A stretch of DNA of 64,000 bases from Paraburkholderia translucens. Its GTDB lineage: Bacteria > Pseudomonadota > Gammaproteobacteria > Burkholderiales > Burkholderiaceae. The position numbers and the translations under genes are program-made. Location: assembly GCF_020881035.1 (NCBI RefSeq), contig NZ_JAJITC010000007.1, forward strand, positions 124,001 through 188,000. The letters run 5' to 3'. This document shows, one piece after another, positions 1-8,532 of the stretch. Numbering within the stretch: position 1 is the stretch's first letter; each line of letters begins with the position of its first letter. The notes under the pieces are model-generated. The model worked only from the letters and a program-made list of their open reading frames with translations, was not told where the DNA came from and did no database searches.

Positions 1-1020
1 CGCATCCGCGCGCGGCGCGCCGCAGCGCCCGACGCGCACGCCATGCGCGGCCAGCAGCGCGCGTGTCAGGCCGCCGCCGCGCGCCGCCGACAGCCCTGCA
101 TAAGCGACCGTCAGACGCGGATTCACTTCGATCACGACTGGCCCGCGTTGCGGATGCCACACGACGTCGATGCCGACGAAGCCGCGCAAACCCGGGATGG
201 CCCGCGCGACGCGTTGCGCGAGCGTCTCCAGCACGCGGCCCATCTCGCTGTACTGGTCGATCTGATCCACGAGCACGCCGTCGAATTCGACGATCCGCGC
301 GGCACCGCCCGACGCGCCGCCGCCGCTCAGGCCGATCTGCTGACGGTTGATGCTGAGGAGCTTGGTGGCGTCGCCGCGGCAGATCAGCGACAGGCTCAAC
401 GGCTCGCCGTCGATCCACGCCTGCAGCACCGGATTGCGCGCCGCGGCCGCGCGCGCCTCGTATTCCGCGCAGGCATCGGCGAAGCGCTCGTACACGATCG
501 TGTCGAGGCCGCCCGCGCCGTCGTCCGGTTTGACGACCCAGCGGCCGTCGTGCTGCGCGGCGGTATGGCCGGGTTCGAGCGCAGGCGTCGTGACGATGCC
601 GTGCGCGGCGAGACATGCCGCGGTCGCACTCTTGCTCGACGCGACGCGGATCGCTTCCTTCGCGCAGCCGAGCCAGCGGGCCGCGCCGACCGCATCGTGA
701 AAGCGCAGCAGCAAGCCATCGCACTCCGGCGCGACGACCCACGCATAATCGTGCTGACGCGCCACGCGCGCGACGAAGGCCGTCATCGATTCGCCGGGCG
801 CGGCCATACAATGAGCCTCGCCCGCGCCTGGGGTCTCGAAGCGCGAGGTCGCGAACGTGACGCGCACGCCGTCGAGTTCGCGCAGACCGGCGACCAGCGC
901 GTCGCGCATCACGCGCCCTTCGACGATCAGCGCGCTCAAATCGGCGAGACCGCCCGGGGCGGCGAGCTCGGGGTCGATGCCGCCGCCGGTGAGATACTCG
1001 TAGACAAAGATCTTGGTCAA
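1..1020 (-). CDS. ATP-grasp protein of the H4MPT cluster, 3' end cut by window edge
   Basis: Reading the minus strand from a TTG at 1020 gives an open frame of 340 codons with no stop before the window edge. The product begins MTKIFVYEYLTGGG. It carries ATP-grasp signatures: a nucleotide-binding Lys segment (WVVKPDDGAGG, about residue 161) and a metal-binding segment VIEVNPRLTVAYAGLS near residue 300. An in-frame TAG lies four codons upstream, and AGGGG at 1030-1034 gives good spacing, so TTG is the start. ATP-grasp genes of this kind travel with fhc, mch and fae genes in methylotrophs and probably ligate amino acids during methanopterin or methanofuran synthesis; that role is inference. It is transcribed away from the fhc operon. 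The large opposite-strand frame over it is a high-GC shadow. Confidence 0.85.
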   Translation of the reverse strand, partial: MTKIFVYEYLTGGGIDPELAAPGGLADLSALIVEGRVMRDALVAGLRELDGVRVTFATSRFETPGAGEAHCMAAPGESMTAFVARVARQHDYAWVVAPECDGLLLRFHDAVGAARWLGCAKEAIRVASSKSATAACLAAHGIVTTPALEPGHTAAQHDGRWVVKPDDGAGGLDTIVYERFADACAEYEARAAAARNPVLQAWIDGEPLSLSLICRGDATKLLSINRQQIGLSGGGASGGAARIVEFDGVLVDQIDQYSEMGRVLETLAQRVARAIPGLRGFVGIDVVWHPQRGPVVIEVNPRLTVAYAGLSAARGGGLTRALLAAHGVRVGRCGAPRADA

Positions 1021-1034
1021 AGGAAAGCGCCCCT
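1021..1034. promoter_or_regulatory. Shared 14-bp divergent start region with two opposed ribosome binding sites
   Basis: Only 14 bp separate the TTG of the leftward ATP-grasp gene from the ATG of the rightward HisA-like gene. AGGAAAG at 1021-1027 serves the plus gene and the complement of 1030-1034 (AGGGG) serves the minus gene. There is no room for promoters, so each promoter must lie inside the opposite gene or transcription must come from outside. Confidence 0.7.
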
Positions 1035-1796
1035 ATGCAGGTGATACCTGTTCTCGATCTGCTCGACGGCCACGTCGTGCGCGCCGTGCGCGGCGAGCGG
1101 AGCGCCTATCGGCCCATCCAGTCCCGCCTCGCTCCAACGAGCGACCCGCTCGCCGTCGCGCGCGCGCTCATCGAAGCCAGCGGCGCGCCCACGCTCTATA
1201 TCGCCGATCTCGGCGCCATCCTGCGGCACGGCGCGCATGCAGCGACGCTCGCAGCGTTGCGCGCCGCCCTGCCCCGCGTCGAGCTGTGGCTCGACGCCGG
1301 TTTCGCCGACTACGCATCGATGCGCGCGCTGTTCGAGCGCATCGACGACGCGCTCGCTCAACGCAACAGCCAGCACGACTGCGATGCTGCCGGCTCCCAA
1401 CTCGCGACCCTCGTGCCGGTCTTCGGCACCGAGTCGCTGCGCGACATCCACGCACTGCACGCGGCTCGGCGCGACGGCTACACACCGATCCTGTCGCTCG
1501 ATCATCGCGCGGGCGAACTGCTCGCCGCGACCGCGCACGACGGCTCATCGGCCTGGTGGCCGTCGCGCGTGATCGCGATGACGCTCGATCAGGTCGGCAG
1601 CTACACCGGCCCCGATCTCGCGACGTTCCAACGCCTGCGCGCACAAGCTCCCGCGCATACCACGCTGATCGGCGCGGGCGGCATCCGCAATCGCGACGAT
1701 CTGGCGGCAGCGGCCCGCACCGGAGCAACCGCATGGCTGGTCGCGTCCGCGCTGCACGATCGACGGATCGACTGCGCGCCATCCGATTCCGCGTAG
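1035..1796 (+). CDS. HisA/HisF-related TIM-barrel protein of the H4MPT cluster
   Basis: A 253-aa protein starting MQVIPVLDLLDGHVVRAVRG, the typical first beta strand of HisA-like barrels, with later strands TLYIADLGAI, VELWLDAGF and the phosphate-binding end LIGAGGIRNRDDL (about residue 212). It is not the histidine enzyme in context: no his genes surround it. HisA-like proteins are regular members of bacterial H4MPT-linked C1 clusters, where they are thought to help make the pterin or furan cofactor; the substrate is unknown. Start fixed by AGGAAAG eight bases upstream. It is followed by 223 bp before fhcB. Confidence 0.8.
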   Translation: MQVIPVLDLLDGHVVRAVRGERSAYRPIQSRLAPTSDPLAVARALIEASGAPTLYIADLGAILRHGAHAATLAALRAALPRVELWLDAGFADYASMRALFERIDDALAQRNSQHDCDAAGSQLATLVPVFGTESLRDIHALHAARRDGYTPILSLDHRAGELLAATAHDGSSAWWPSRVIAMTLDQVGSYTGPDLATFQRLRAQAPAHTTLIGAGGIRNRDDLAAAARTGATAWLVASALHDRRIDCAPSDSA

Positions 1797-2019
1797 GCCT
1801 TCCATACAATTTCCATGCCACGCGATCCGGCGGCGCTGTATGTAAACTGAACACAAGCTGGACAGCTCGCGTGTGACACTCTGCTCCAGAACGGCACACA
1901 ACTTGTATGGCGCAACAGGCCCTGGAATAGGCCGACTGAGGCTCGATCACTTGCGCTTGGCGCACGCGCCGCCGACGCGTCGTCCAATAAATCGGCATGG
2001 AGCTTGCTAAACGTGCCCC
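1797..2019. promoter_or_regulatory. Upstream region of the fhc-pqq operon
   Basis: This 223-bp gap, with more A/T than its neighbours, precedes the long fhc-pqq run and is the likely place for its promoter. No convincing sigma-70 or sigma-54 boxes could be fixed by eye. No pqqA-like short peptide was found here on either strand. Confidence 0.4.
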
Positions 2020-3390
2020 ATGCACATCTCGTCCACTGATCCATCGCCCCCCACCCCGAGCGCGGCACGCGCCGCGGCACTCACACGCGACTGGATCTGC
2101 CCGTTCTGCCCATTGCTGTGCGACGACCTGGTCGCCGTTTCCCGCGACGACGGCACGCTCGCGGTGCCCGACACGGAATGTTCGCGGCTCACTCGAGCAC
2201 TCGCGCATTACGGCGCGACGGACGCGCAATGCGCCTGTGTGGCCGACGGCAACGAAGTGGACACCGATACGGCGCTGGCGCGCGCCGCGCGGTTGCTGGC
2301 GAACGCGCGCCGCCCATTGTTCGGCGGCCTCGCCACCGATGTCGCGGGCACTCGCGCGCTGTATCCGCTCGCCGCCGGCTGCGGTGCGATCCTCGATCAT
2401 CTGCATGGCGATGCATTGACGCCCGCGACCCTCGCGTTGCAGGACCGCGGCTCGTTTTTCACGACGCTCTCCGAAGTGCGCGCGCGCGCCGACCTGCTGG
2501 TGTTCTTCGGCTGTCAGCCGTCGCTACGCTATCCGCGCTTTTTCACGCGCGCGCTGGCGGGGACCGGACTCGCGCGCGAGCTGGTCTTCGTCGGCTGCGA
2601 GGCCGACCCGGCGGCGGCCGGTCTCGCGCCAGCGCGCATCGACACGCTGCTCGCGAACGCCGATCCCTACGACACGCTCGCGCTGTGGTCCGCGCTCGCC
2701 GAAGGACACGACGCGGCCACGCTGCGCCACGGCGATCACAGCGACGGTGACGCGCTCGCGTCATTGCAGGCCCGCATCGCCAGCGCGCGCTACACGGTGG
2801 TCGTCTATGAACCGGCCGCACTGCCCGCTCCACACGCCGCGCTGCTGATCGAAGCGCTGAACCGGATCGTGAAAGCCGTGAATCGCACGACGCGCGCGGC
2901 CTGTCTCCCGCTTGGCGGCGACGACGGCGCGTTGACGGTCAATCAGACGGTCACGTGGCTATCCGGCTTGCCGCTGCGCACGCGCGTGTCGATGCCGGCG
3001 CGCGCCGCGGGCGCCGCTCCACTGGATCACGATCCGTACCGCTATCGCACGGCGAGGCTCGTCGCCAATGGAGAAGTGGATGCGCTGCTGTGGATCGCGA
3101 GCTTCGCGCCGCATGCCTGGCCCGCGTCGCTCGATCCCGCGACGGCGTTGATCGTGCTCGGCCATCCGGCGCTCGCCGATGCCGCGAAGGCACGCGGCGC
3201 GAATACCGTGTTCGTGCCCGTCGCGACGCCGGGCATCGATTGTGGCGGGCATCTGTTTCGCGTCGACGCTTCGGTCGTGATGCCGCTCACCGCCGCGCGT
3301 GGTGTTGCGCTGGAGCCGGTGGCGTCGATTGCCGCGCGGTTGAGCGAACAGGTGAGCGCGCGGCCGGGTACGCGCGAGGACCTGCCATGA
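2020..3390 (+). CDS. fhcB: Formyltransferase/hydrolase complex subunit B (formylmethanofuran dehydrogenase subunit B-like)
   Basis: A 456-aa molybdopterin-oxidoreductase-type protein with the N-terminal motif DWICPFCPLLCDDL (residues 25-38), characteristic of FwdB/FhcB. In bacteria the Fhc complex does not act as a dehydrogenase. It transfers the formyl group of formyl-H4MPT to a methanofuran analogue and hydrolyses it to formate, so FhcB is thought to be mainly structural. Cytoplasmic. Its stop overlaps the fhcA start by 4 nt (ATGA at 3387-3390). It is first in the operon and starts after a 223-bp gap. Confidence 0.93.
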   Translation: MHISSTDPSPPTPSAARAAALTRDWICPFCPLLCDDLVAVSRDDGTLAVPDTECSRLTRALAHYGATDAQCACVADGNEVDTDTALARAARLLANARRPLFGGLATDVAGTRALYPLAAGCGAILDHLHGDALTPATLALQDRGSFFTTLSEVRARADLLVFFGCQPSLRYPRFFTRALAGTGLARELVFVGCEADPAAAGLAPARIDTLLANADPYDTLALWSALAEGHDAATLRHGDHSDGDALASLQARIASARYTVVVYEPAALPAPHAALLIEALNRIVKAVNRTTRAACLPLGGDDGALTVNQTVTWLSGLPLRTRVSMPARAAGAAPLDHDPYRYRTARLVANGEVDALLWIASFAPHAWPASLDPATALIVLGHPALADAAKARGANTVFVPVATPGIDCGGHLFRVDASVVMPLTAARGVALEPVASIAARLSEQVSARPGTREDLP

Positions 3391-5081
3391 CCCTCGTCCG
3401 GCTCAAGGGCGGCACGCTGTTCGACCCGGCCCGCAACGTCAACGGCGAGCGCCGCGACCTGACCTTCCGCGACGGCCGCATCGTCGACGTGCCGAGCGCG
3501 ACGCCCGCCGACCGCGAGTACGACGCGACCGGCATGATCGTGATGGCGGGCGGCATCGATCTGCATTCGCATATCGGCGGCGGCAAGACCAATCTGTCGC
3601 GCCTGTTGCTGCCCGAGGACCATCGCAACGATGTACCGGGCGACCCCGCTTACGAAGCGGTGCAGGACGACAATGGCCGCTATCTGCGTTTACCGTCGTG
3701 CGGCGTCTGTGCGCCGGGCACGCTCGCGACCGGTTACCGCTATGCCGAAATGGGCTACACGGCCGCGTTCGAACCGGCGATGATGCCGTCCAACGCGCGC
3801 CACACGCACCTCGAAATGGGCGACACACCGATCATCGACCACGGCGCGTACGTGATGCTCGGCAACGACGAGCTGTTCCTGCGCATGCTGGCCGGGCGCG
3901 ACGACTTCGAACGTCTGCGCGATTACGTTGGCTGGACGATCGACGCGAGCAAGGCGCTCGGCGTGAAGGTGGTGAACCCCGGCGGCATCTCGGCGTTCAA
4001 GTTCAACCAGCGCTCGCTCGACGTCGACGAGCCGCACGCGCATTACGGCATCACGCCGCGCGACGTGCTGCGCACGCTCACGCGCGCGCTGACCGAGCTG
4101 CGCGTGCCGCATCCGCTGCATGTGCACACGAGCAACCTCGGCGTGCCTGGCAACCTCGCCTCCACCATCGCGACGATGGACGCCGCCGACGGCCTGCCGA
4201 TCCATCTGACGCACATCCAGTTTCACAGCTATGGCACCGAGGGGTCGCGCAAGTTTTCATCGGGCGCGCGGCAGATTGCCGAAGCCGTAAACGCGAGGCC
4301 GAACGTGTCGATCGACGTCGGCCAGATCATCTTCGGACAGACCGTCACGGCCTCGGGTGACACGATGATGCAGTTCCGCAACGCGCCGCTGGCGCGCCCG
4401 CACAAGTGGGTCGCGGGCGACATCGAGTGCGACGCGGGCTGCGGCGTCGTGCCGTTCCGCTATCGCGAGCAGAGCTACGTGAACGCACTGCAATGGATCA
4501 TCGGCCTCGAAATTTTCCTGCTCGTCGATGACCCGTGGCGCGTCGCGATGACCACCGATCATCCGAACGGCGGCCCGTTCACGAGCTACCCGCATCTGAT
4601 CCGCCTGCTGATGGACAAGCCGTTTCGCGATGAGCAGCTCGCGAAGCTGCATCCCGAAGCGCAGGTCGCCAGTGCGCTGCCGGAGCTCAAGCGCGAATTC
4701 TCGCTGTACGAAATCGCGATCATCACGCGCGCCGGTCCCGCGCGGCTGCTCGGCCTGCGCGACCGAGGCCATCTCGGCGCGGGCGCGGCGGCGGACATCG
4801 CGGTCTATCGCGACGAGCCGGACCGCGAGCGGATGTTCACGTCGCCCGCGTATGTGTTCAAGGACGGCGAGCTGGTCGCGCGCGACGGCACGCTCGTCGC
4901 GACGCCGACGGGCGGCATCCATTTCGTCGCGCCGCAGTTCGATCGCGCCATCGAGAAGACGCTGCGCGCATATAGCGACGCGAACCTCGCGAGCAACTTC
5001 GCGCACGCCGCGATCAGCGACGACGAAGCCTGCCGCTGCTGCCGCGGCGGACGGCTGTTGCCCGTCGAATGTCTAACCTGA
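3387..5081 (+). CDS. fhcA: Formyltransferase/hydrolase complex subunit A (amidohydrolase)
   Basis: A 564-aa metal-dependent amidohydrolase; ATG at 3387 overlaps the fhcB stop. The metal-binding HxH is seen in GGIDLHSHIGGGK (His60 and His62), and the family's later motif AMTTDHPNGGPFTSYP is present. FhcA hydrolyses the formyl-methanofuran analogue to formate. A longer frame open from 2955 is just read-through of the same frame inside fhcB; the 4-nt overlap and family length favour 3387. It ends C-rich (ACRCCRGGRLLPVECLT). fhcD starts 10 bp later. Confidence 0.94.
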   Translation: MTLVRLKGGTLFDPARNVNGERRDLTFRDGRIVDVPSATPADREYDATGMIVMAGGIDLHSHIGGGKTNLSRLLLPEDHRNDVPGDPAYEAVQDDNGRYLRLPSCGVCAPGTLATGYRYAEMGYTAAFEPAMMPSNARHTHLEMGDTPIIDHGAYVMLGNDELFLRMLAGRDDFERLRDYVGWTIDASKALGVKVVNPGGISAFKFNQRSLDVDEPHAHYGITPRDVLRTLTRALTELRVPHPLHVHTSNLGVPGNLASTIATMDAADGLPIHLTHIQFHSYGTEGSRKFSSGARQIAEAVNARPNVSIDVGQIIFGQTVTASGDTMMQFRNAPLARPHKWVAGDIECDAGCGVVPFRYREQSYVNALQWIIGLEIFLLVDDPWRVAMTTDHPNGGPFTSYPHLIRLLMDKPFRDEQLAKLHPEAQVASALPELKREFSLYEIAIITRAGPARLLGLRDRGHLGAGAAADIAVYRDEPDRERMFTSPAYVFKDGELVARDGTLVATPTGGIHFVAPQFDRAIEKTLRAYSDANLASNFAHAAISDDEACRCCRGGRLLPVECLT

Positions 5082-5091
5082 CGCGTCCACG

Positions 5092-6063
5092 ATGAACGCC
5101 CCCGCCCCGCTCGAAATCAACGGCACCGCGATCGACGCGACCTTCGCGGAAGCGTTTCCGATGAAGGCAACCCGGCTCGTGATCACGGCGCATAACCCGA
5201 CGTGGGCGATGCACGCGGCGAACTCGCTGGCAGGCTTCGCGACCTCGGTGATCGGCTGCGGCTGCGAGGCGGGCGTCGAGCGCACGCTCGCACCCGGCCT
5301 CACGCCGGACGGCCGGCCCGGCGTCGCGGTGCTGCTGTTCGCGGTGTCCTCGAAAGAACTCGCCAAGCAGATCGGCCGGCGCGTCGGACAGTGCGTGCTC
5401 ACCTGCCCGAGCACGGCGGTCTACGGCGGCATCGACGCTGCCACGAACCGCGCGCCGCTGTCGGACCCGGCGCCGCTTGGCAGCGGGCTGCGCTTTTTCG
5501 GCGACGGCTGGCAGATCGCGAAGATGATCGACGCGGGGAACGGACCCACGCGCTACTGGCGCGTGCCGGTGATGGACGGCGAATTCGTCTGCGAAGACAC
5601 GGCGGCGACGGTCAAGGCCGTCGGCGGCGGCAACCTGCTGCTGCTCGCACGCGACCTCGACGCCGCGCTCGCGGCCGCCGAAGCCGCCGTCGCGGCGATG
5701 CGCCGCTTGCCGAACGTGATCATGCCGTTTCCCGGCGGCATCGTGCGGTCGGGCTCGAAGATCGGCTCGAAGTATGCGGGCGCGACCGCGTCGACCAACG
5801 ACGCGTTCTGTCCGAGCCTGATCGGCCTCGCGCCGCGCAGCCAATTGAGCGCGGACGTGGGCTGTGTGCTGGAGATCGTCATCGACGGTCTGACCGACGC
5901 CGATGTCGGTGCGGCGATGACGGCCGGCATCAGCGCGGCCACCGGGCTCGGCCGCGCGGCCGGCGTGCTGCGCATCTCGGCGGGCAACTACGGCGGCAAG
6001 CTCGGGCCGTACCACTTTCATCTGCACGAGCTGGCGGCCGGACTCGGCGGGGGGCGCGCATGA
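5092..6063 (+). CDS. fhcD: Formylmethanofuran:H4MPT formyltransferase, complex subunit D
   Basis: A 323-aa Ftr protein: it starts MNAPAPLEINGTAIDATFAEAFPM and has the family blocks VITAHNPTWAMHAANSLAGF, CGCEAGVE and LTCPSTAVYGG. It moves the formyl group from formyl-H4MPT to the methanofuran analogue, the first half of the Fhc reaction. Length matches the family (about 300 aa). It sits between fhcA (10-bp gap) and fhcC (4-nt overlap). Confidence 0.94.
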   Translation: MNAPAPLEINGTAIDATFAEAFPMKATRLVITAHNPTWAMHAANSLAGFATSVIGCGCEAGVERTLAPGLTPDGRPGVAVLLFAVSSKELAKQIGRRVGQCVLTCPSTAVYGGIDAATNRAPLSDPAPLGSGLRFFGDGWQIAKMIDAGNGPTRYWRVPVMDGEFVCEDTAATVKAVGGGNLLLLARDLDAALAAAEAAVAAMRRLPNVIMPFPGGIVRSGSKIGSKYAGATASTNDAFCPSLIGLAPRSQLSADVGCVLEIVIDGLTDADVGAAMTAGISAATGLGRAAGVLRISAGNYGGKLGPYHFHLHELAAGLGGGRA

Positions 6064-6920
6064 GCACGACCACGTTGCGCGTGAGGACGCCGCCCGGCTT
6101 TCGCGTCGACGCGGCCGCGCTGTTACCTGTGGCGCTGGCGAGCCTGAGCGTGGCCGAGATCGAGCACATCGTGCTGCCGGCCGGCAATGAGCGCTGCGCG
6201 GTCGGCGACGTCTTCGACGTTTCGCGCACCGGCGCGTCCGCGCCCGGCGATGACGTGGCCGCGCTGGTGATCGACGGCGCCGCGCCGTGGCTCGATCGCC
6301 TCGGCGCGCGGATGGAGGGTGGACGGCTCATCGCGCGCGGCCCGGTCGGCGACTACAGCGGCTTCAGGATGAGCGGCGGCTTAGTGGATATCGACGGAGA
6401 CGCAGGGCACTTCACGGGCTGCGAAATGCGCGGCGGGCGCCTGACGGTGCGCGGCGCCAGCGGCGATTTCGCCGGCGGTGCGCTGACGGGCGACATGGAA
6501 GGCATGAGCGGCGGCACGCTGACCATCCACGGCAATGCAGGCGCGCGGCTGGCCGACCGGATGCGCCGCGGCCTCGTGCTGGTGGGCGGCAATGCGGGCG
6601 ACTTTGCCGCGTCGCGGCTGGTGGCGGGCACCGTGGGCGTGGCGGGGCAACCAGGTGCGCATTACGCCTATGGCATGAGGCGCGGCACGCTGCTGCTCGC
6701 GCGACGGCCCGCGCCTCTGCCGCCCCCGACATTCACCGGCGGCGGGCACGGTTTCGACGTATTCTGGTCATTGCTCATACGCAGTCTCGCGACCGAAATC
6801 GCGCCTTTTTCGCAGTGGCGCGCGGATCGCTTACCGGTCCGTTTTACGGGCGACCTCGCGGTCGACGGTCGCGGCGAAATACTGATCGCCTCTAATGAGT
6901 TGGATGGAGACACCGCATGA
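6060..6920 (+). CDS. fhcC: Formyltransferase/hydrolase complex subunit C
   Basis: A 286-aa protein; ATG at 6060 overlaps the fhcD stop. The middle is a run of Gly-rich beta-helix repeats of the GXXGXG type (for example GDYSGFRMSGGLVDIDGDAG, then GNAGARLADRMRRGLVLVGGNAGDF), as in FwdC/FhcC and the glutamate synthase alpha C-terminal domain. It is structural in the Fhc complex. Its stop overlaps the next gene by 4 nt, which ties a membrane cytochrome to the same transcript. Confidence 0.92.
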   Translation: MSTTTLRVRTPPGFRVDAAALLPVALASLSVAEIEHIVLPAGNERCAVGDVFDVSRTGASAPGDDVAALVIDGAAPWLDRLGARMEGGRLIARGPVGDYSGFRMSGGLVDIDGDAGHFTGCEMRGGRLTVRGASGDFAGGALTGDMEGMSGGTLTIHGNAGARLADRMRRGLVLVGGNAGDFAASRLVAGTVGVAGQPGAHYAYGMRRGTLLLARRPAPLPPPTFTGGGHGFDVFWSLLIRSLATEIAPFSQWRADRLPVRFTGDLAVDGRGEILIASNELDGDTA

Positions 6921-7501
6921 CCACAGCGAATTCTCCAAACGCGAAGTCTGTTGCCGATGTCACCGCACGCGCGAGCGCGGGCGGTCCGCGCTACGCGAGC
7001 CTGCTGATCGCGCTGCACTGGCTGATCGCGCTCGGCATCGTCGGACTGCTCGCGCTCGGCCTCTATATGGTCGGATTGCCGAAGGGCTTGCCTGTCAAAG
7101 CGACGTTGATCAATCTGCACAAGTCGCTCGGACTGACGGTTTTCCTGCTGGTGCTATTGCGCATCGTCGCGCGGGCGGTCCTTCACCGGCCTGCCCTGCC
7201 GCCGATGCCACCGTGGCAACGCGCCGCCGCGCGCACTACGCAGGGTCTTTTATATGTCGGCATGGTGGCGATGCCGCTTGCCGGGTATCTCGGCTCGTCG
7301 TTCAACACCTACGGCACGCGCTTCTGGGGCATACCGCTGCCGAAGTGGGGCTGGGACGACGCGCATCTGCGCGACCTGTTCTTCAGTCTTCACCATGCCA
7401 TCGGCTTCGCGCTGATCGTTTTGATCGTGCTGCATGTGGCGGGTGCGTTCAAGCATCAGTGGATCGATCGCGACAACCTGCTCGCGAGGATGCTGCCATG
7501 A
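6917..7501 (+). CDS. Cytochrome b561 family membrane protein
   Basis: A 194-aa protein with four predicted membrane helices (LLIALHWLIALGIVGLLALGLYM; LHKSLGLTVFLLVLLRIVARA; LLYVGMVAMPLAGYLGSSF; LHHAIGFALIVLIVLHVAGA) and paired histidines (His37, His73, His157, His173 region) fit for b-haem ligation. Cytochrome b561 proteins pass electrons between the periplasm and the quinone pool. Its position between the formaldehyde-oxidising complex and PQQ genes suggests a link with electrons from a periplasmic PQQ dehydrogenase, but the partner is not shown by sequence. It overlaps both neighbours by 4 nt. Confidence 0.88.
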   Translation: MTTANSPNAKSVADVTARASAGGPRYASLLIALHWLIALGIVGLLALGLYMVGLPKGLPVKATLINLHKSLGLTVFLLVLLRIVARAVLHRPALPPMPPWQRAAARTTQGLLYVGMVAMPLAGYLGSSFNTYGTRFWGIPLPKWGWDDAHLRDLFFSLHHAIGFALIVLIVLHVAGAFKHQWIDRDNLLARMLP

Positions 7502-8532
7502 CGATGCGCCGCTCACCGCATCACGCGCAAGCACCCGCTTCGCTCGAAACGCATTCGCTGCGCACGCGCGACGGTCATCGCGTGTGGTACGCGCTCGCCG
7601 GCGCGCGCGACGGCGTGCCGGTGGCGGTACTGCACGGCGGTCCGGGCAGCGGCAGTCAGCCGGGCACGCTGCGGCTCTTCGATCTGCAGCGCTTTCGCGT
7701 CGTGCTGATCGACCAGCGCGGCACCGGCGCATCGACGCCGCACGGCAGCGTGCGACACAACCGCACCGACCATCTGATCGCCGATCTCGAAGCGATTCGC
7801 GCGCGGCTCGGCTTCGCGCGCTGGGGCGTGCTTGGCGGATCGTGGGGCGCGTCGCTCGCGCTTGCGTATGCGGGGCAATGTCCGCAATCGGTGACGGGCG
7901 TCGTGCTGCGCGGCCTGTTTCTGACCTCCGCGCGCGAAGTACGCGGATTGTTCATCACCTCACGCAAGCGCGCGCCGCGTGCGTGGTCAGCACTGCGTGC
8001 CGCTGCTCGCTGCACGCAACCCGCGGCGCTGGCCGCGCGGTGCGGCGCCACCCTGCAATACGGGGCGAACGAAGCGCGCCAACGCGCGCTCGCGCTAGCC
8101 TGGCGCGGCTATGAAAACGCGGTGCTGGCGAGTGCAACGCCGCGCGGCTGCGCCCAACGACGCGCAGCCCAGCGAAACGCGCGCGGCGTCCAACGCCACG
8201 CCCGCAAGCTGATCGGCAAATACCGGATTCAGGCGCACTACCTCGCGCATCGCTGCTGGCTCGGACAAACGCGGCTGCTGTCGCTCGCGCGCGGCGCGGC
8301 GGCGGCCGGCGTGCCGATCGCCGCCGTGCACGGCGCGCGCGATCCGGTGTGTCCGCGCGCCAATCTGCGGCGCCTTTCGCGCGCGGTTCCCGCTGCGCGC
8401 ATCGAGTTGGTGAGCGCGGCGGGTCATCTGGCGAGCGACCCCGCGCTGCACGCGCGCGTCGCGCATGCACTCGCCGCGATGTTCATTCCCACCGTCGACG
8501 AGGGACGCAGCGGCATGCGTCGCGCGGCATGA
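7498..8532 (+). CDS. Alpha/beta hydrolase, prolyl-aminopeptidase-like, in the pqq operon
   Basis: A 344-aa protein; ATG at 7498 overlaps the cytochrome stop. It has the oxyanion motif HGGPGSG (about residues 45-51), the nucleophile elbow GGSWGA, and likely Asp and His in HGARDPVCP and SAAGHLASD. Best match by motif is the S33 prolyl aminopeptidase group. The middle part is Arg/Ala-rich and less like the family. It sits directly before pqqB with a 4-nt overlap, so a role in trimming the PqqA peptide is an attractive idea, but PqqF/PqqG are zinc proteases and the claim is inference only. Confidence 0.75.
   Translation: MTMRRSPHHAQAPASLETHSLRTRDGHRVWYALAGARDGVPVAVLHGGPGSGSQPGTLRLFDLQRFRVVLIDQRGTGASTPHGSVRHNRTDHLIADLEAIRARLGFARWGVLGGSWGASLALAYAGQCPQSVTGVVLRGLFLTSAREVRGLFITSRKRAPRAWSALRAAARCTQPAALAARCGATLQYGANEARQRALALAWRGYENAVLASATPRGCAQRRAAQRNARGVQRHARKLIGKYRIQAHYLAHRCWLGQTRLLSLARGAAAAGVPIAAVHGARDPVCPRANLRRLSRAVPAARIELVSAAGHLASDPALHARVAHALAAMFIPTVDEGRSGMRRAA

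Noticed and set aside
43..1044. 333-codon plus-strand frame at the left edge
   Set aside because: It lies opposite the ATP-grasp gene, has no family motifs and an Arg/Ala-rich content typical of a high-GC shadow frame.
1035..1796. Histidine biosynthesis gene hisA
   Set aside because: HisA-like fold, but no his neighbours and the context is an H4MPT cluster, where HisA-like proteins of another role are common.
1797..2019. Possible pqqA in the gap before fhcB
   Set aside because: All frames examined; no short peptide with Glu-x3-Tyr and a start codon.
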